Positions 42,931-54,843 of a stretch of DNA of 64,000 nucleotides are shown in pieces. The position numbers and the translations under genes were made by a program. The notes below the pieces were generated by a model. It was given only the letters and a program-made list of their open reading frames with translations, was not told the origin of the DNA and did not search any database. Position 1 is the first letter of the stretch. Each line of letters opens with the position of its first letter. Origin of the DNA: Haemonchus contortus (lineage: Eukaryota; Nematoda; Chromadorea; Rhabditida; Trichostrongylidae); contig LS997566.1 of the NCBI GenBank assembly GCA_000469685.2, positions 35,322,420-35,386,419 of the forward strand, given 5' to 3'.

Positions 42931-43723
42931 ATATATCAGCGATTTTGACTACCAATCTCCCTCATCAGAAAAAGGGAACACTCCCACAAGTAAAGCCAAC
43001 GTGGGATTTCTAAAAGCTCTGCCTGGGGCCGAGTGGGCTAAAGTCCACAACAGAGATCTCCAAGCAATTAATTGGCCGAAACTACTTTTCTGGTACTGTA
43101 GGCTTTTGTAGTACTGTAGTAAAAGGGTATCAAGAAGGTTAATGATATTTTAATTAATAAATTTACGTTCATCCTTCGGCTTATGAAGAAAGGGAAAAAG
43201 GAATTTAATGGTCAGGTAACATCAGGAAAGGAATGAGAGGATGGGGCGCTTCGACGTTCAGACAGTGAATGGTTTGCCATTCTATCCTGGGAACTGGTCT
43301 CTACGCTTTCATCAGATCCACTAACTAGAATTGACTAGTGACAGGGATCAAACAAGTCTCAGGAACGTCTTTTCTTCCAAAAAAGAACTCAACAGGGGAA
43401 ACGTTCCCCAGGACAGTTTCTTTTTCTGACCAAGTAAAGCAGGTTATCCTGATTCGGGCATTTCGGATGATTGACTAATTATCAATGACCTTGTAGGATT
43501 TCCAGCTCCCATCTGTAAAAAGCGAATGATGAAAGTGGTAAAGTGGTACGCCGTGGGCTGTTCCTGAGTACGGATAAAGGTCAGAAACTTCCATCAGACT
43601 GCAAAAATTAGAAAAAATAAGTGGTGAGGAAGAACTCTGAGAGGATCGCAGAAGTGCTCTTCAGAGCCTGATTTCATGGGAAGTCAAAAGCAGTTGTAGT
43701 AGACTTCTTCCTTGTCATTCCAG
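42931..43723. other. No gene recognised
   Basis: A GCCGAGTGGGCTAAAG at about 43028 resembles a class II tRNA A box but no B box follows. Nothing else is seen. Confidence 0.4.
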
Positions 43724-43970
43724 AAATTTAGAATCGAATTGGGTCGCCATCTCGTTAGAGTCTGCGAAAACGGAAACGGAAGCGGACTTCTGGAACTCCA
43801 ATCATTTCCAAGAAGAAACTGTTGTAGGAAGCAACTTCAAGCCAGAGCGTCAGAGATTGAAGTAGCACGGATCAATTTGATCCACCGAGGCCGAACTAAT
43901 TACCTAATGTTTCACCTGAGAGCGAGTTACGGAGGATTCCCATTTCTATATTGTTCAATTGGCTCGAGTG
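43724..43970 (+). CDS. Candidate exon of an unidentified plus-strand gene
   Basis: A strong acceptor with a long pyrimidine tract (CTTCTTCCTTGTCATTCCAG) precedes 247 bp of open frame, and the end is a consensus donor CGAGTG|GTGAGT. The 82 codons contain VCENGNGSGLLELQSF, RRNCCRKQL and LMFHLRASYGGFPFLYC. Three cysteines lie in the first half. I noted a faint likeness to the N-terminal region of Notch ligands (ELQ-SF...CC) but it is too weak to use. No partner exon was found, and it lies inside the presumed long intron of the minus-strand gene. Confidence 0.3.
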
Positions 43971-44124
43971 GTGAGTGTGGGCCGAATAATCCTAGGTGAA
44001 CTCAACAACAACCACTTCTGCCTGGAGAGATTATGTAGAGCGATATGTTTTTCAAAGCTTTGCGCTCCATAGGAGTAAACAAAGGGCTTAAGGAAACAAG
44101 GAGGAGCGCATGGATTGGTAACGT

Positions 44125-44197
44125 GGCCGCGTGGCGCAATGGATAACGCGTCTGCCTACGGAGCAGAAGATTGCAGGTTCGAATCCTGCCGTGGTCG
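44125..44197 (+). tRNA. tRNA-Arg(ACG)
   Basis: This 73-nt copy has the same sequence as the third: acceptor GGCCGCG/CGTGGTC, anticodon ACG, intact internal promoter boxes. Flanks beyond about 5 bp (AACGTGGCCGCG) are unlike those of the other three. There is no TTTT within the next 55 nt; the first is at about 44254. Its transcript would carry a longer trailer or it may be poorly terminated. Confidence 0.9.
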
Positions 44198-47100
44198 GAA
44201 TCTGTTGTTGCTTTAATCCTATAACTACACTTCATATGAAAATTCCAGTAGCATTTTCCTCCCCCGCCAACCATCACTTCTAATGTCCAGGAGGTTCTGT
44301 GGTCTAAGTCCCAAGTAGGCTCTTTTGATGAGCCAGCCATATTCCACAGATTCCCTCAGCTTCCTGACTTCCAGGGATCCCTTCTTCTAGAGGATTTCTT
44401 CAATTTTCTGAATCATGACCCTAACACTGCAGGAACGTTAAATTACTTCCCACCAACCCGGGTAAGGTCTCATAGCAACATCCCATGAGCCTGTGGTCGG
44501 TGGTATCGGTGAGATATTAGTCCACTGGCTTCTCCAACGTATCAATTGACTTTCTCATTCAATATTGTCCTTTATGTGCTTCGTAGCTTTCAGTGGAGTT
44601 GAAAACGAGTTGAAGGCTTGTAGAGGCTCCTTTATCCCATAGATTCCTTCCATCCTTAATCACAACCATAACTGGTGGTTCACTTCTACAGTATCAAATC
44701 AGAATTTAGGACTTGCTTCCCATGGAAGAGCAGCATGTTTATGAAAGAAAAAGAAGTGAAACTTTCCAAGACACTGGTTAAAATATGCTTCATCGGCGCT
44801 CCTGCAACATATTGCTTCCTCCCCCGTGAATTTCGGCACCTTCTCGAAGACCAATCACTTCATTTTTGACAGGGTGTTACTTGATATCACTGGACCTTTC
44901 GCTCAGGCTGAACTTTTCGCTCAGGAGATGACCCATTGGAACATCTATGAAGGGTGGAGATGGCTGTAAGTCAGGTAAGTGAGAAGAGGATGGTCGAGCA
45001 GCTCTCAGAGCAGATGATTCAATTATGCTGCGGACGGACGGCCCATGTGAGGCTTAGCTTTGTTTTCCCATTCACAAAGCCTCCTTTTTTGGCAAGCCCA
45101 GAGAGTTCCCATTCAATTCAAATGTACCTTAAAGTAGCAAAGCAGAAATTTTCGGCACAAATTGGTGCAAAGAAGATATTTTGCGGAAAAAATTATATCC
45201 CTTGTCTACATAATCTTCCTTTCCTCCCCAGTGCACGATTATATGGAGATATTGACATGAGTACCGATCGCCAAGTGCGGATAGGTTCCCATTGCACATA
45301 GCGGAAAATCGTTCAGCCAAGCGAAAGAGAAATTCCGAGAAACTCCTAGCAGAAAACTGGTTCAGTTCACTTTCCAGCGTTTTTACGCATCTCTTTTCGG
45401 ATGGAAGGAAGCGGAGATTCAGAGAAGTTTTCTGAAAAATTGTGACAGTTGCACCCGAAATGTCTTTCCTTGTCCGCCAATGCCCTGTTCTCCTCCTTTT
45501 CTGCTTTTTTAAGATGGGATCAAGAAGATCAGGAAAGATTGATGGGGTCAGAAGATGTCACGACGTAAAAAACGTGAATAAGGAAGTGAAACACCGTAAT
45601 AAAATCAACTTTTTTCTATTTGAATAGATGATCACTCGGGTTTGATCGGGCCCAAGACATCGAAACCGGTCCGGTTGCCGCATGCTAAGGACCTGTTCAG
45701 AATAGCGTAAGTCGATTACGCAGACATCAACAAAGTGAAAACAAATTTGTTTTGGCACACGATTGCCGAATTATGAGAAAAATGTACCGCCTGAGTCAAG
45801 ACTTGTAGCCGAAAAGGCTCTTTACTGGTCTAAACACTGCCCCAGTGGGAGCTGTGTGGTCTTTTTCCCTGATTTGCAGATGGGAGATTTATCACGAATT
45901 ATTTATAATGAACTTCGAGAGAGACCTCTGTAGAAGAGCAAGTTGCCAATGATTCCAATAGGGGTCGATCTCCATGTAGTCCGATCCACCTCTGGAATCT
46001 CCCGGCAGGTTGGCCTCTAGTAGATGTTCCACTAGAAGTCAGTTTCTAGGAGCTACTACCCTACTCGTTAAAAGCAAACGAACGAAACTTCCGAAAGTAT
46101 TAGCAGTTATTCTCCCGTTGGGAATAAGCCATGCACCTGACACCCAAAACTAATCCTAGAAGCATTTGAACATGCCTCGCTTCTAGATCATTCGCTGTGA
46201 AGGGCCTAGATCAGGGTAAGCATATTATATCTCTAGAAGAACTATCTATCAATAAGACAGTGTCCCAGAGCAAGAAAGATCGGACTGGCCAGAAATGGAT
46301 CCAATCCGGACTTCCATTACGGGATCGGTTGCAGCTGCAAAAGCTGTTGCTTGACATGCGTACAAAGTTCCGAATAAAGGAGGCATATCAGAACTGATAG
46401 ACCCCAACGGATCTCACAACCACTGAGATCTCGGTCTGCCTTTTGCAGCCAGCTTCCGCGCTATTTCTACCTCGAAAACTCTTTTAGTGGAAGGCAATAC
46501 CTGAAACAATTCGAAAATCGTTATGAATACGTCTATTGACAGGCCGCAAAGAAAATTATGATGGATTATGCGTGTCACTGCATTTGTCCGTTGAAAAAAA
46601 AGGCGATGATGCATACCCAACAGAGGAGCGGTACCAGGTACATTATGCATGAAACATGCACTGAGCCACACATGCGTCAGCAATTTTCGGCAATCTATCG
46701 GCTTGCAAAAAACAATAATGATTCACTGACGTATGAGTGGTGATAAGCTATGGCATTAAAGCCATTAAGAAGCCTAGGACAAGAGGGGTCTCAGTAGTGT
46801 AAGCAATAAGGCATAAGTATGGGTTTGAGTCCGTCCGCGGCCGAAATTTTGCCCACAAATAGCCACTGCGGCAAAATAATAGCAGCTAACAAAACATCGA
46901 GTCAAAATGACGATTCAGATCGACAGAGACCAGTAATAGACTTGTGACGCGAAAATAAATACCTACTGCTTGTGATACAAAAAGGTAAGGCCCAAGTATT
47001 TCTGTCACATCAACGAAAAGTACGTACAACTACTCAGAACACCCAGCTAATTGGATGCGTGCCCACGACGGCGCTGTTCCAACTTCACAGATTCCAAAAA

Positions 47101-47376
47101 AGACGATTTGCCGAAACGTTAGCCCAAGAATTTCTCATCATTCTAGGAGTTCTAGGAGGTTTGATTAAAAGGAGCATCGAAGATTATCTACCGCTGAGTC
47201 CCTGGGATTCATTCAATGCCCAAGCTCAAAGTCTGAGTTCTCTATAGAGGTAGAGAAAGGTCGTCGGTATGTTCCTTGGGGAAGGGCAGCACTTGCCAAC
47301 CTCGATAGCTGACTCCCATCCATTCGTATAGACAAGCTCTAAATTGAGGTGCAATAAGTCGACAATTGGTCCATAC
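44198..47376. other. Probable intron sequence; no supported exon
   Basis: Plus-strand ORFs at 44675-45301 and a minus-strand ORF at 46414-46683 show no known domain. A minus-strand GAATTGTTTCAG acceptor at about 46500 is followed by VLPSTKRVFE and then a GAG|GTAGAA donor-like site. That could be a very small exon but I cannot support it further. A GGGTTTGAGTCCGTCC B-box-like site lies at about 46830. Confidence 0.35.
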
Positions 47377-47479
47377 CTGCGACCTCTGTTGTGTAGCATT
47401 TTGAATTTGCACCTTTTTATCTGATCGGATGCGGTGAAAAAATCGATAATTGATCGTCATCAGAGTCACATTTTTATGG
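47377..47479 (-). CDS. Candidate upstream exon of the EGF/PPxY gene
   Basis: This 103-bp segment encodes HKNVTLMTINYRFFHRI, RSDKKVQIQNATQQRSQ and has a good donor GCAG|GTATGG. The acceptor CACCCGAAG is weak, without a pyrimidine tract. Entry phase 2 matches the end of 48754-48651 and exit phase 0 matches the start of 35944. NVT and NAT are N-glycosylation sequons, which suits an extracellular part. The next exon would be 11.4 kb away. Confidence 0.4.
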
Positions 47480-48650
47480 CTTCGGGTGTTTAATTAGCTA
47501 TACTGTAGTCGTAACGATTTTTTTCAATCAGTAGGCGACTTGACCATTCATTCAAGCTGATGGAGAATTGAAGAGTTTTTCAGAAATTTTTATAAAATCA
47601 ATAATCAATCAATCACTACGGTAACAAAAAATTCATAGATTAGCGTGTCTAAATGCGTGTGAATAGAAAAACAACGACACGCTAGGCCATTGAAGAATTG
47701 ATGGAGCCGGCTGGAGCCGGCGGACGATGGCGCAGGCGCAAACACATGGATTATAGCGTTGAAGAACACGTCTACACAACAACTGCGCGATTAGTCGGAG
47801 GGAACGAACCTCTCGAAGCCTTCATTTTTTCTGATGAGGGATGCGCCATGGATTTGACCTTTTTCGGGATCGCAGAAGCCTTCGAATACGTTAGTAATTC
47901 ACAATCTAAAAGGCCGTTTGCATGGCCGGCATAAATTCCATATTTCTGACTTCTGGTTCACACAAACACGAAACCACTTGAGCAAATCTATCCTCTTCGG
48001 GAATAAGCCATGCAGACGTTTTCCTTCCAACATCGTAGAGGCGCTCGAATGAGCACCGGCTCCATCTGATTGAGAAGGAAGTTCAGCCCATGCTAGGTTA
48101 CGTAATATTGCGAAGGGGTCCATTACACTAGACCTGGAGGAAACGAAGGGGATTGGCAAGGAAGAACTCCTCGAAAAAGAGCATTGGAGCTTCAAGAAAT
48201 TCGGTGAGCGTCGAGGCGGAATCAAAAACTGGAATCCAACATTTTCGAGGCTAGCGAGAGGAGAAAACTTGGTCGTTTGGCCTTGGCACCAACGCGACCC
48301 ATGGTTGGCGTACAAATGCGTTCACAAAGTGGACGAGTTTTCAATCAACACCATCACCGGTTCTTTGGACGATAACATTTGACGGCGGTTACACTTTCGC
48401 TATGGCACTACACTTTTAAGCGTAACAGCGGATTAGGCGACTAGCAAATCGAATGAAATGAAATCGAAGGTAAATCTCTCCCCATCAGAGCATTTTCAAC
48501 TCGATAAAGTCGAATGAGAATCTGAAAATTTCAGAGTTCGTGAATTAGCTGAGGTGCTTCGACAGTGCCGTGAATACGGTAGGTCCTACATTCAACCAGG
48601 TGCCTACTGAAGGACGATCAGAAGGGAAACAATCGCGGCAAAGTGAACAC
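47480..48650. other. No supported exon
   Basis: This is an intron between the two candidate exons if both are real. A 138-codon minus-strand ORF (47899-48315) and a 78-codon plus-strand ORF (47698-47934) oppose each other without domains. Confidence 0.35.
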
Positions 48651-48754
48651 CTGTCATTGTTTCTCACACCGACAAGGAATTTGTCTAAATTTGTTGTGTT
48701 CGCTGCCATTTGCTTTGAGTTAAACAACGGAATGCTCGCCACTATTTCTACATC
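48651..48754 (-). CDS. Candidate upstream exon of the EGF/PPxY gene
   Basis: A worm-type acceptor AAATCTTTTCAG precedes 104 bp of open frame ending at donor GACAG|GTGTTC. It encodes DVEIVASIPLFNSKQMAANT, TNLDKFLVGVRNND and enters in phase 0, leaving phase 2. NTT is a sequon. The composition looks like folded extracellular protein. No signal peptide exon was identified further upstream. Confidence 0.45.
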
Positions 48755-49307
48755 CTGAAAAGATTTTAAAATTCCCAAGAACCACATTATAAGGAGTCCA
48801 CCCATACGCAGTCATTACCCATAAACACTGGCGGTCAAGGGAAAAATTCAATGCATGCCTGACAAGGCGACCACGATAAACAGTTCCGCTGCTATTCGTT
48901 TCTTAAACAGCTTTGTTGACATTTGGTAATAAGCTTCGCCCTTTTGGTGCCACTGCTGCATCATTGATGCAAGTGGGTGGAATAAAAGCAAGTTAAGCCA
49001 GAAGAAACAAAAAGTGGTCAATATGTAGGAAAGGGACCAAGAGGGAGAGGTGAACAAGGAATCCAAAAAGTGGTTTGGGAGACTGGGAAGGAAAAGAATG
49101 AAAGATCATTCTTGACCAGAGTAGGAGACTTCTAAATTTGCATACATGTTTGACATATGCAGAGAGGCGTAGCTGTGTGGTTCGCGGGTAACAACTCCTA
49201 CTCAGATCTTCAAAATGATCTATATAATATCAAATGTGTAAAAAGAAAATGAAGAAAAATGCAACATCCACGCATTATACGACTCCCTCACCCCCATTCC
49301 CAAATTT
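48755..49307. other. No supported gene
   Basis: A minus-strand open stretch at 48870-48955 (QWHQKGEAYYQMSTKLFKKR) follows CTTTTATTCCACCCACTTG and a possible ATGATGCAG acceptor. It could be another small exon but lacks a clear donor. Confidence 0.3.
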
Positions 49308-49963
49308 AAAGGTACAGTTCACGATAATCTTGGGGCATCCGGTTTTTAACAAAAAATGTTAGGTACGGTCTACAGTAGTCCAATGGAAAACCAGAAAACG
49401 CTAAAAACGATGAATAAAAAGAAATACAAAGCTTTAAAAAAGAAGAGAAAAGGGGGGTTGGACGAGTTACAAGGCGGAGGACGGCGGGTAAGGGAATTTT
49501 CGGGCGAGTAGATGAATGCGACGTAATGTCTGCAATTGCACACAACACTCTCGAACAGCTGATTTTGGCTTCTTCGTTAATATTATTTACTCTAATGATA
49601 TTATGCTAGATTATTGTGCCTGATCCTTTTGATGATGGCCGAGAATAAGTGATTAGAACAGAATGGAGCAGAATGTTAGTCGAATAGTTGGAATACAGCC
49701 GATACTATTGCCAGTAGGAGGCGGTCGATTAGCTTATTGATTTTTCATTAATGTTGCTCCAATGCGAAAGTGGTGAACGGCAATTGGATTTCGTAGTCAG
49801 CCTAGCGAGGGGCGGAGGCTGACCGTGCTTCGCTCTCCGGCCCCCTATTGTGCCTTATCCAGAACGTTTTCGACTTCATTCCGGCACATATAGTATCAGA
49901 AGGGGCCCCGAATTCATACCATGTGCAAATCTCTGGAACCATTTTTATCGTGAACCGTCCCCC
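49308..49963. mobile_element. MITE, subfamily C
   Basis: The left end is AAAGGTACAGTTCACGATAA and the decayed right end TTTTTATCGTGAACCGTCC. The 656-bp interior shares little with subfamilies A and B beyond GGGGTTGGACGAG near the left. It includes a GC-rich AGCGAGGGGCGGAGGCTGAC stretch and no coding sequence. Confidence 0.65.
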
Positions 49964-50309
49964 TGAATATGTAGAAGGTCCAAATGTGTTTTTTTACGCT
50001 CTCATTTCTGAATCAAAGTTGGATGCGTGTCTCATTCCAGAATAATCGAATTAGCTATCGTCGAGCACTTAACATCGCCTACCAGATTTGTCCAATGATA
50101 TGAAATATTGACAAAGCTCAGGGGAGCAAACAGGCGAAACAAAAAGGTCGAGTTCTCATATTTCACTTAGGGTATATTGTCCGTAGTTTAGTAAAGTACT
50201 TACAGTACGGAAATTTTCAAAACTTTCTGAAATTTTTCGGCTTAGGCATAAGCTGATCACACAGGTAGATCACTCAGGTATTATCTAGCTTGCCAAATGA
50301 ATAGCTTTC

Positions 50310-50818
50310 AAAGGCACAGTTCGCGATAATTTTGAGGTACCCCATATTATCCAAAAAAGTGGAAGTATAGGTTGGGAATAGTCCAACGGTAGTGAAGGAA
50401 GCGAGATAATTCACCGATTCGAGGAAAATATGGCTCTTGAAAAGTAGGGAAAATAGAGGTTGGACGAGATTGCCATGACGGAAATAACATGGAGGGGAAT
50501 ACGGACAAGATTTCAGTCATTGCATGAGGTACAGAGAGCTGACTACATCAAGCCAGAACTGTACGAAACTGTCTTTCACTGTCGCTATTGGTTATGACCA
50601 ATTGTTTGAACTTCCTACATGGGATCCCTTGTGATCGGCGCAGCCTCTACAATGCCACTGAAACTCGTCCAAGGGTACACACAAGCCAATCTTTGAGCCT
50701 CTAAACCTCCCTAACTAGGCCGTTTTCCGGCCTAATAGTGCCAGGTATGGTATACGCGGAGGCCTCAAATTCATCCTTGGAGTATCTCAGAAACCACTTT
50801 TATCGTGAACTGTGCCTT
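50310..50818. mobile_element. MITE, subfamily B
   Basis: The ends are AAAGGCACAGTTCGCGATAA and TTTTATCGTGAACTGTGCCTT, with TTCAAA on both outer edges as a possible 6-bp target duplication. The 509-bp interior is colinear with 33146 and 59624. Confidence 0.8.
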
Positions 50819-52049
50819 CAAAGCGCGCCACACCACTATCGAACTACAATTCAGGATCAGAGAGTGTCTAAAGAAATAAAGTCCTGAGAGGACCAGAGAG
50901 TGAGCTCACATTCATTAAGGAACCAAGATGGTCATCTACAATCTCAGCTGTCCAGACACTGTTTCGGAGTAGTCTTACGAGGTGAAGTACAGTGACTAAC
51001 GAGAGAAAGGTTGAGTTGAAGAGAAACGCCAAAATGGAATCGTAGGCTTCGTACAGCCACTTTTAAAAGTAAATTACCACGATAATATCTGAAGAATGCA
51101 GAAAACTTGATGCAATAATTCATTAAACGAGTTCTGAAGAAAGTCGACGTCAACTGGCGCAAAGGTATGACGACGAATCTCTCGCGATCAATTCAAATTG
51201 CATATGCCACTCCCCAGTTAGCACTTTCAAAGACTTAATTGGGCTTTCCAAATGGAAGGGTAGAGCCGTGCGAAGAGAAGGATGCATGGTCTGAATGAAT
51301 TCCTCTAGCAAAACCGTCCGAATCCACCAGAACCACCATACTTTCGGAATTACTGGAGCTAAAGTCACATACAATCACTCTTTGAAAACTATTGTACAGA
51401 CCAGGTAGGCATCCACATACTGATCTCAATCTCAAATCAAGTTAAATGTGTGGCGCATTCCAAGGGATCCTTCAAATTGGCACTCGGTTTTTCTGCTATA
51501 TTTCTTGAATTCATAGCTTTGCCGCATTCAATCATAGGGTTGATCCTCCCTGACATCTGTTAGATCACTGATTAAATTTTTGTTTTGTTGACTCCGGAGG
51601 AATGGAATCATAAAAATGGTGAAGGACAGAATGATGTTATGCAATTCCCAACGATTGGAGCTAATTTTCAGCACAACACGACAGAAAAAGCTTGAAGGAA
51701 TGACTTGAAGAGCATTTCGATTGCAAGTGTTCAAAGAAGAGGGTGAGCTTTTTGTTGAGAACGAACCTGAACAGAAATAAACTTCGTATAGCGAATAACA
51801 GACCCGGAACTTTTGCTTTAAAGAGCCTACGAGTAGGAGCATTCAGATCTCTCGCCAAATGTAGCCATAATGAGCTTGGAACAACGTGCACGGCATCATG
51901 CAGGATGGCACCATTTAAGCTCTGAGTTCAATGTACAATTTAATGTACCTTACTTCGGGAGAATACAATGTGAGCTATCGGAGAGGGCCCCTAAATATTA
52001 TAAAATTTTTGTTATTGGTAATACCATTGATCTTACTATCGCTGTTCAA
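50819..52049. other. No gene recognised
   Basis: Several minus- and plus-strand ORFs of 60-104 codons (51150-51925) oppose each other and carry no known domain. Confidence 0.4.
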
Positions 52050-52588
52050 AAATGTCGAGCGAGTAGTGAAGAAGACGAAGAACATCCGGGTCCGCGCTCA
52101 CCATTTCTACACAGCTGTCCTTCCTCCTACCGTACGGCTCGGAGACTTGGACTCTACGAAAGCACGATAGGCATGCTGTCAGCGTTACTCAACGCGCTTT
52201 GGGAAAGACGATGCTCGGAATTCCCCTATACACGCAAGTTCAGAAGGGAATCTGGAGTTCCGAGCTCCGTCATCGAACGAAGATCAAGGATGCCGTTGCT
52301 TACGCTAAGAAATCGAAGATCAGGTGGGTCGGACACGTTATGCGATATAGTGATGACCGTTGGACCAGGGCGGTTACTGACTGGATCCCTCGGGAAGTCA
52401 AACGAACTCCAGGACGGCCACCAACGAGCTGGACTTCTTCACGAAAGCTCTGAACGAAAGGAGTGTTTTGCCCTATGTTCCTCGAGCGAGTAGGATCCAT
52501 CGGACTATACTGGCTTGCGAGAGGAGTAATTTGAGACCTCCACTGACAATCAATTGAGGAAATCAATAATCATTGGGACAATAGGTGA
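52050..52588 (+). pseudogene. RTE-like non-LTR retrotransposon, 3' end of the reverse-transcriptase ORF
   Basis: The conserved C-terminal region of RTE-clade ORFs is readable across frames: TMLGIPLYTQVQKGI, RHRTKIKDAVAYAKKSKIRW, GHVMRYSDDRWTRAVTDWIP, REVKRTPGRPPT, then in another frame FFTKALNERSVLP and EEINNHWDNR with a TGA at 52586-52588. At least two frameshifts and an in-frame stop (near 52170) break it. The polymerase and endonuclease domains are absent, as in typical 5'-truncated copies. The 207-codon ORF starting at 51870 is mostly the wrong frame. An RTE-type element would be a candidate source of the machinery for SINE movement (inference). Confidence 0.75.
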
Positions 52589-53754
52589 GTCAGGTGATCA
52601 ATACTACAACTTTTCGGTCAAACATAACCGAGCAATTTCGGAGACTGCCACTGGTAACACGCTATTCGAACGTAGCTGATTGATTGATTCACTCAGGAAA
52701 TCGGCAAAATATATTTGAGGGCCCCATGAACGCCAATTACATGAGCATGAAAATCACCAAAGTAGAACCGTTTTTACGATACGATGACCACATGCCATAC
52801 GTGCGTACATATGTGGACCTGACGTGGTCATTACTACGAGATAAGGAGTTTTTCAAAAAGTCAACAATGTTAGGAGGTTTTAAGCAGTCGACTTTGCGCA
52901 GTCCATTCTTTTACAGGCAATTGATTCGTATGGAATACGTCAGATAGTACCTAAAGCTGCTGTTTGGTGACAACAGAGATTGTCTCACGATCCATCTAAT
53001 GTCAAAAGTCTTGGCTAAAAACTTCCCACTTTGGAAAGCATTCTTCTAAAAAACCCGAAAATCCAACCGAAGGAATTGGAGCAAGGGATACATAAGTGTG
53101 TCGGACGAAAAAGGACCATTGAAAAAGGAAAATATAAAAAATAAACGCAATATAATTTAACTTTTTACATAGAGTTATGAAAAACAATAGTGCCATGGTA
53201 AAAAATAAATTTCTAAAATTATTTGGGAATTTGGAGAAACAACCAGCAGGGAAAGAGGTTGTAAGAGGCGAACCTCCTACCAGCCACTAAGGTCAGAGGT
53301 CAACCCTGCATCGTATAATCCCCGATAGAAGTGGCTGGTTTGTTTGTTTATTTGTTTATTTCGGAGGAATGAGGGGTTATTTGCAAAAGGTCTTAAGGGA
53401 TCATACTACATAGATAGTGACCGCACAAACTCTGGGACGATCCCATTTTCGAGCTGTTACATCGAATACCCTCCCCATCACCCGAACACTTCTTTTCTCC
53501 CTTTCCCTTCCCCTTCTCTTCTTCTTATAGTGATGCCAGCACTCATTATTATAAAGTATAAGTGGAGTAGGTATTTCAGTGGTGCATGAGAACGACCGTG
53601 TTTGGGAGAAAACTTCAGAAGAATGCTCTACTACAGCGATTTCAGGCTAACATCTGTATATCTGAGTAAAATGGCTGCCTCAGCACACGTAAAGCATCTA
53701 CAGTTCTAATTCAGAAGACCGTCGTGTAAGTCTCGTCATAGGTCGGCCAAGGTG
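52589..53754. other. No supported gene
   Basis: A plus-strand run at 52684-52947 (FEGPMNANYMSMKITKVEPF) follows GATTCACTCAG and could be coding, but it lacks a donor and a known domain. A TTTGTTTATTTG tetranucleotide patch lies at 53338-53360. Confidence 0.35.
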
Positions 53755-53756
53755 AC

Positions 53757-53832
53757 GGTGCCGGACTCGAACCGGACCGCCCACTCTCCCCGCAACAGGC
53801 GTCACTAACCACTCAGCCACTGAGCCACCTGG
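53757..53832 (-). mobile_element. tRNA-like sequence (class II head), probable SINE or tRNA pseudogene
   Basis: On the minus strand GTGGCTCAGTGGCTGAGTGG resembles a tRNA-Ser/Leu A-box region and CCGGTTCGAGTCCGGC is a perfect B-box hairpin, about 40 bp apart. I cannot form a consistent seven-pair acceptor stem or a clear anticodon loop, so I do not call a tRNA. It is unlike the main SINE family head and may mark a second tRNA-derived family. Confidence 0.4.
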
Positions 53833-54197
53833 TCATTCTCGTATACCGCAATCCTTCAGAGATGGCAAACTGCATGACTACTAATGTCAACAATGAATAT
53901 GTGAAAATGTTCACTTTTAGGTCACTAAATCGCTCCATCTTACCCAATTCCTTGTGAGAGGATGGAAGAAAAAGCCAGCCGACCTATCAGATATGCTGGA
54001 AGTCTCGCGACGGACAGCTTTTACCTATCCACAAATAAACTTCGCGTTAATTCATTATTCCAGCATTAAAATCATTGTAAATTCGCACGTATACTCGGAA
54101 AAATAAAAAATATAAAAGAACACAACATAACATTTTCTATCCGTGCGCCACCCATCCGTCTCTATTCAAATCAGGCTAGAAATTGAGTTTATAAATA
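53833..54197. other. No gene seen
   Basis: Unique sequence up to the TA target of the next element. Confidence 0.45.
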
Positions 54198-54709
54198 CAG
54201 TAGCGCTCAAAAGTATTCGGCCTACTTCAACTTGCCGTAACTTTTTTCCCAGTGGACCAAATCACACGAAATTTTGATATGTTTAGCTGAAGCATATTTT
54301 ACACCGTCCAACATTACTTGACTGCAAAACAGCCATGTCCACATACTAATGGGGAGGCGTTTGTAGACTGTGCTGAAAGCAAGTTTGTGACCTCTGCAGT
54401 TATTCCGACCTTGAGTACGTTTTCCTTCTCTTCTAGGTTCGACATTAGTGCTCGTACACTTAAGACATGGCAAAAAGGAAAGAACTTTCAGAAGGACCGC
54501 CACTCGTATTCCCAGTTGATTTTTCGTTCAAACCCCTTTGGGATATCTGGAACATGATCAGATTGAAGTTAATAGTGGTAAATATTCACACTACACCAAT
54601 GCTGCACATACTGAGATTTGGCTTGATTAGATCTAGTATGTAGGAAAGGAGTTATGTCTGTAAAGTGAAACTGAAGAAGCATTTCGCCGAATACTTTTGA
54701 GCGCTACTG
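54198..54709. mobile_element. 512-bp TA-flanked inverted-repeat transposon
   Basis: The left end is CAGTAGCGCTCAAAAGTATT and the right end is its inverted copy AATACTTTTGAGCGCTACTG, with TA on both sides (54196-54197, 54710-54711). This is the form of a Tc1/mariner-superfamily non-autonomous element. The ORFs on both strands inside have no recognisable transposase motif. The perfect ends suggest a fairly recent or well-constrained insertion. Confidence 0.8.
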
Positions 54710-54843
54710 TATATAAGTAAAACTATAAATAGTCTTGTAATTCGTGTAAAAGTATAAGGATTCAGCTTATTAAAGCACTTTCCTCTGGTGATTCCTTTAC
54801 TCGTCTTCAATTCTAATCAGAACAGCCTTCGAGTGTAAATATA

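Noticed and set aside
51870..52493. 207-codon ORF as a gene
   Set aside because: The conserved RTE reading frame runs in a different phase (52199-52453), so this ORF is mostly out of frame.
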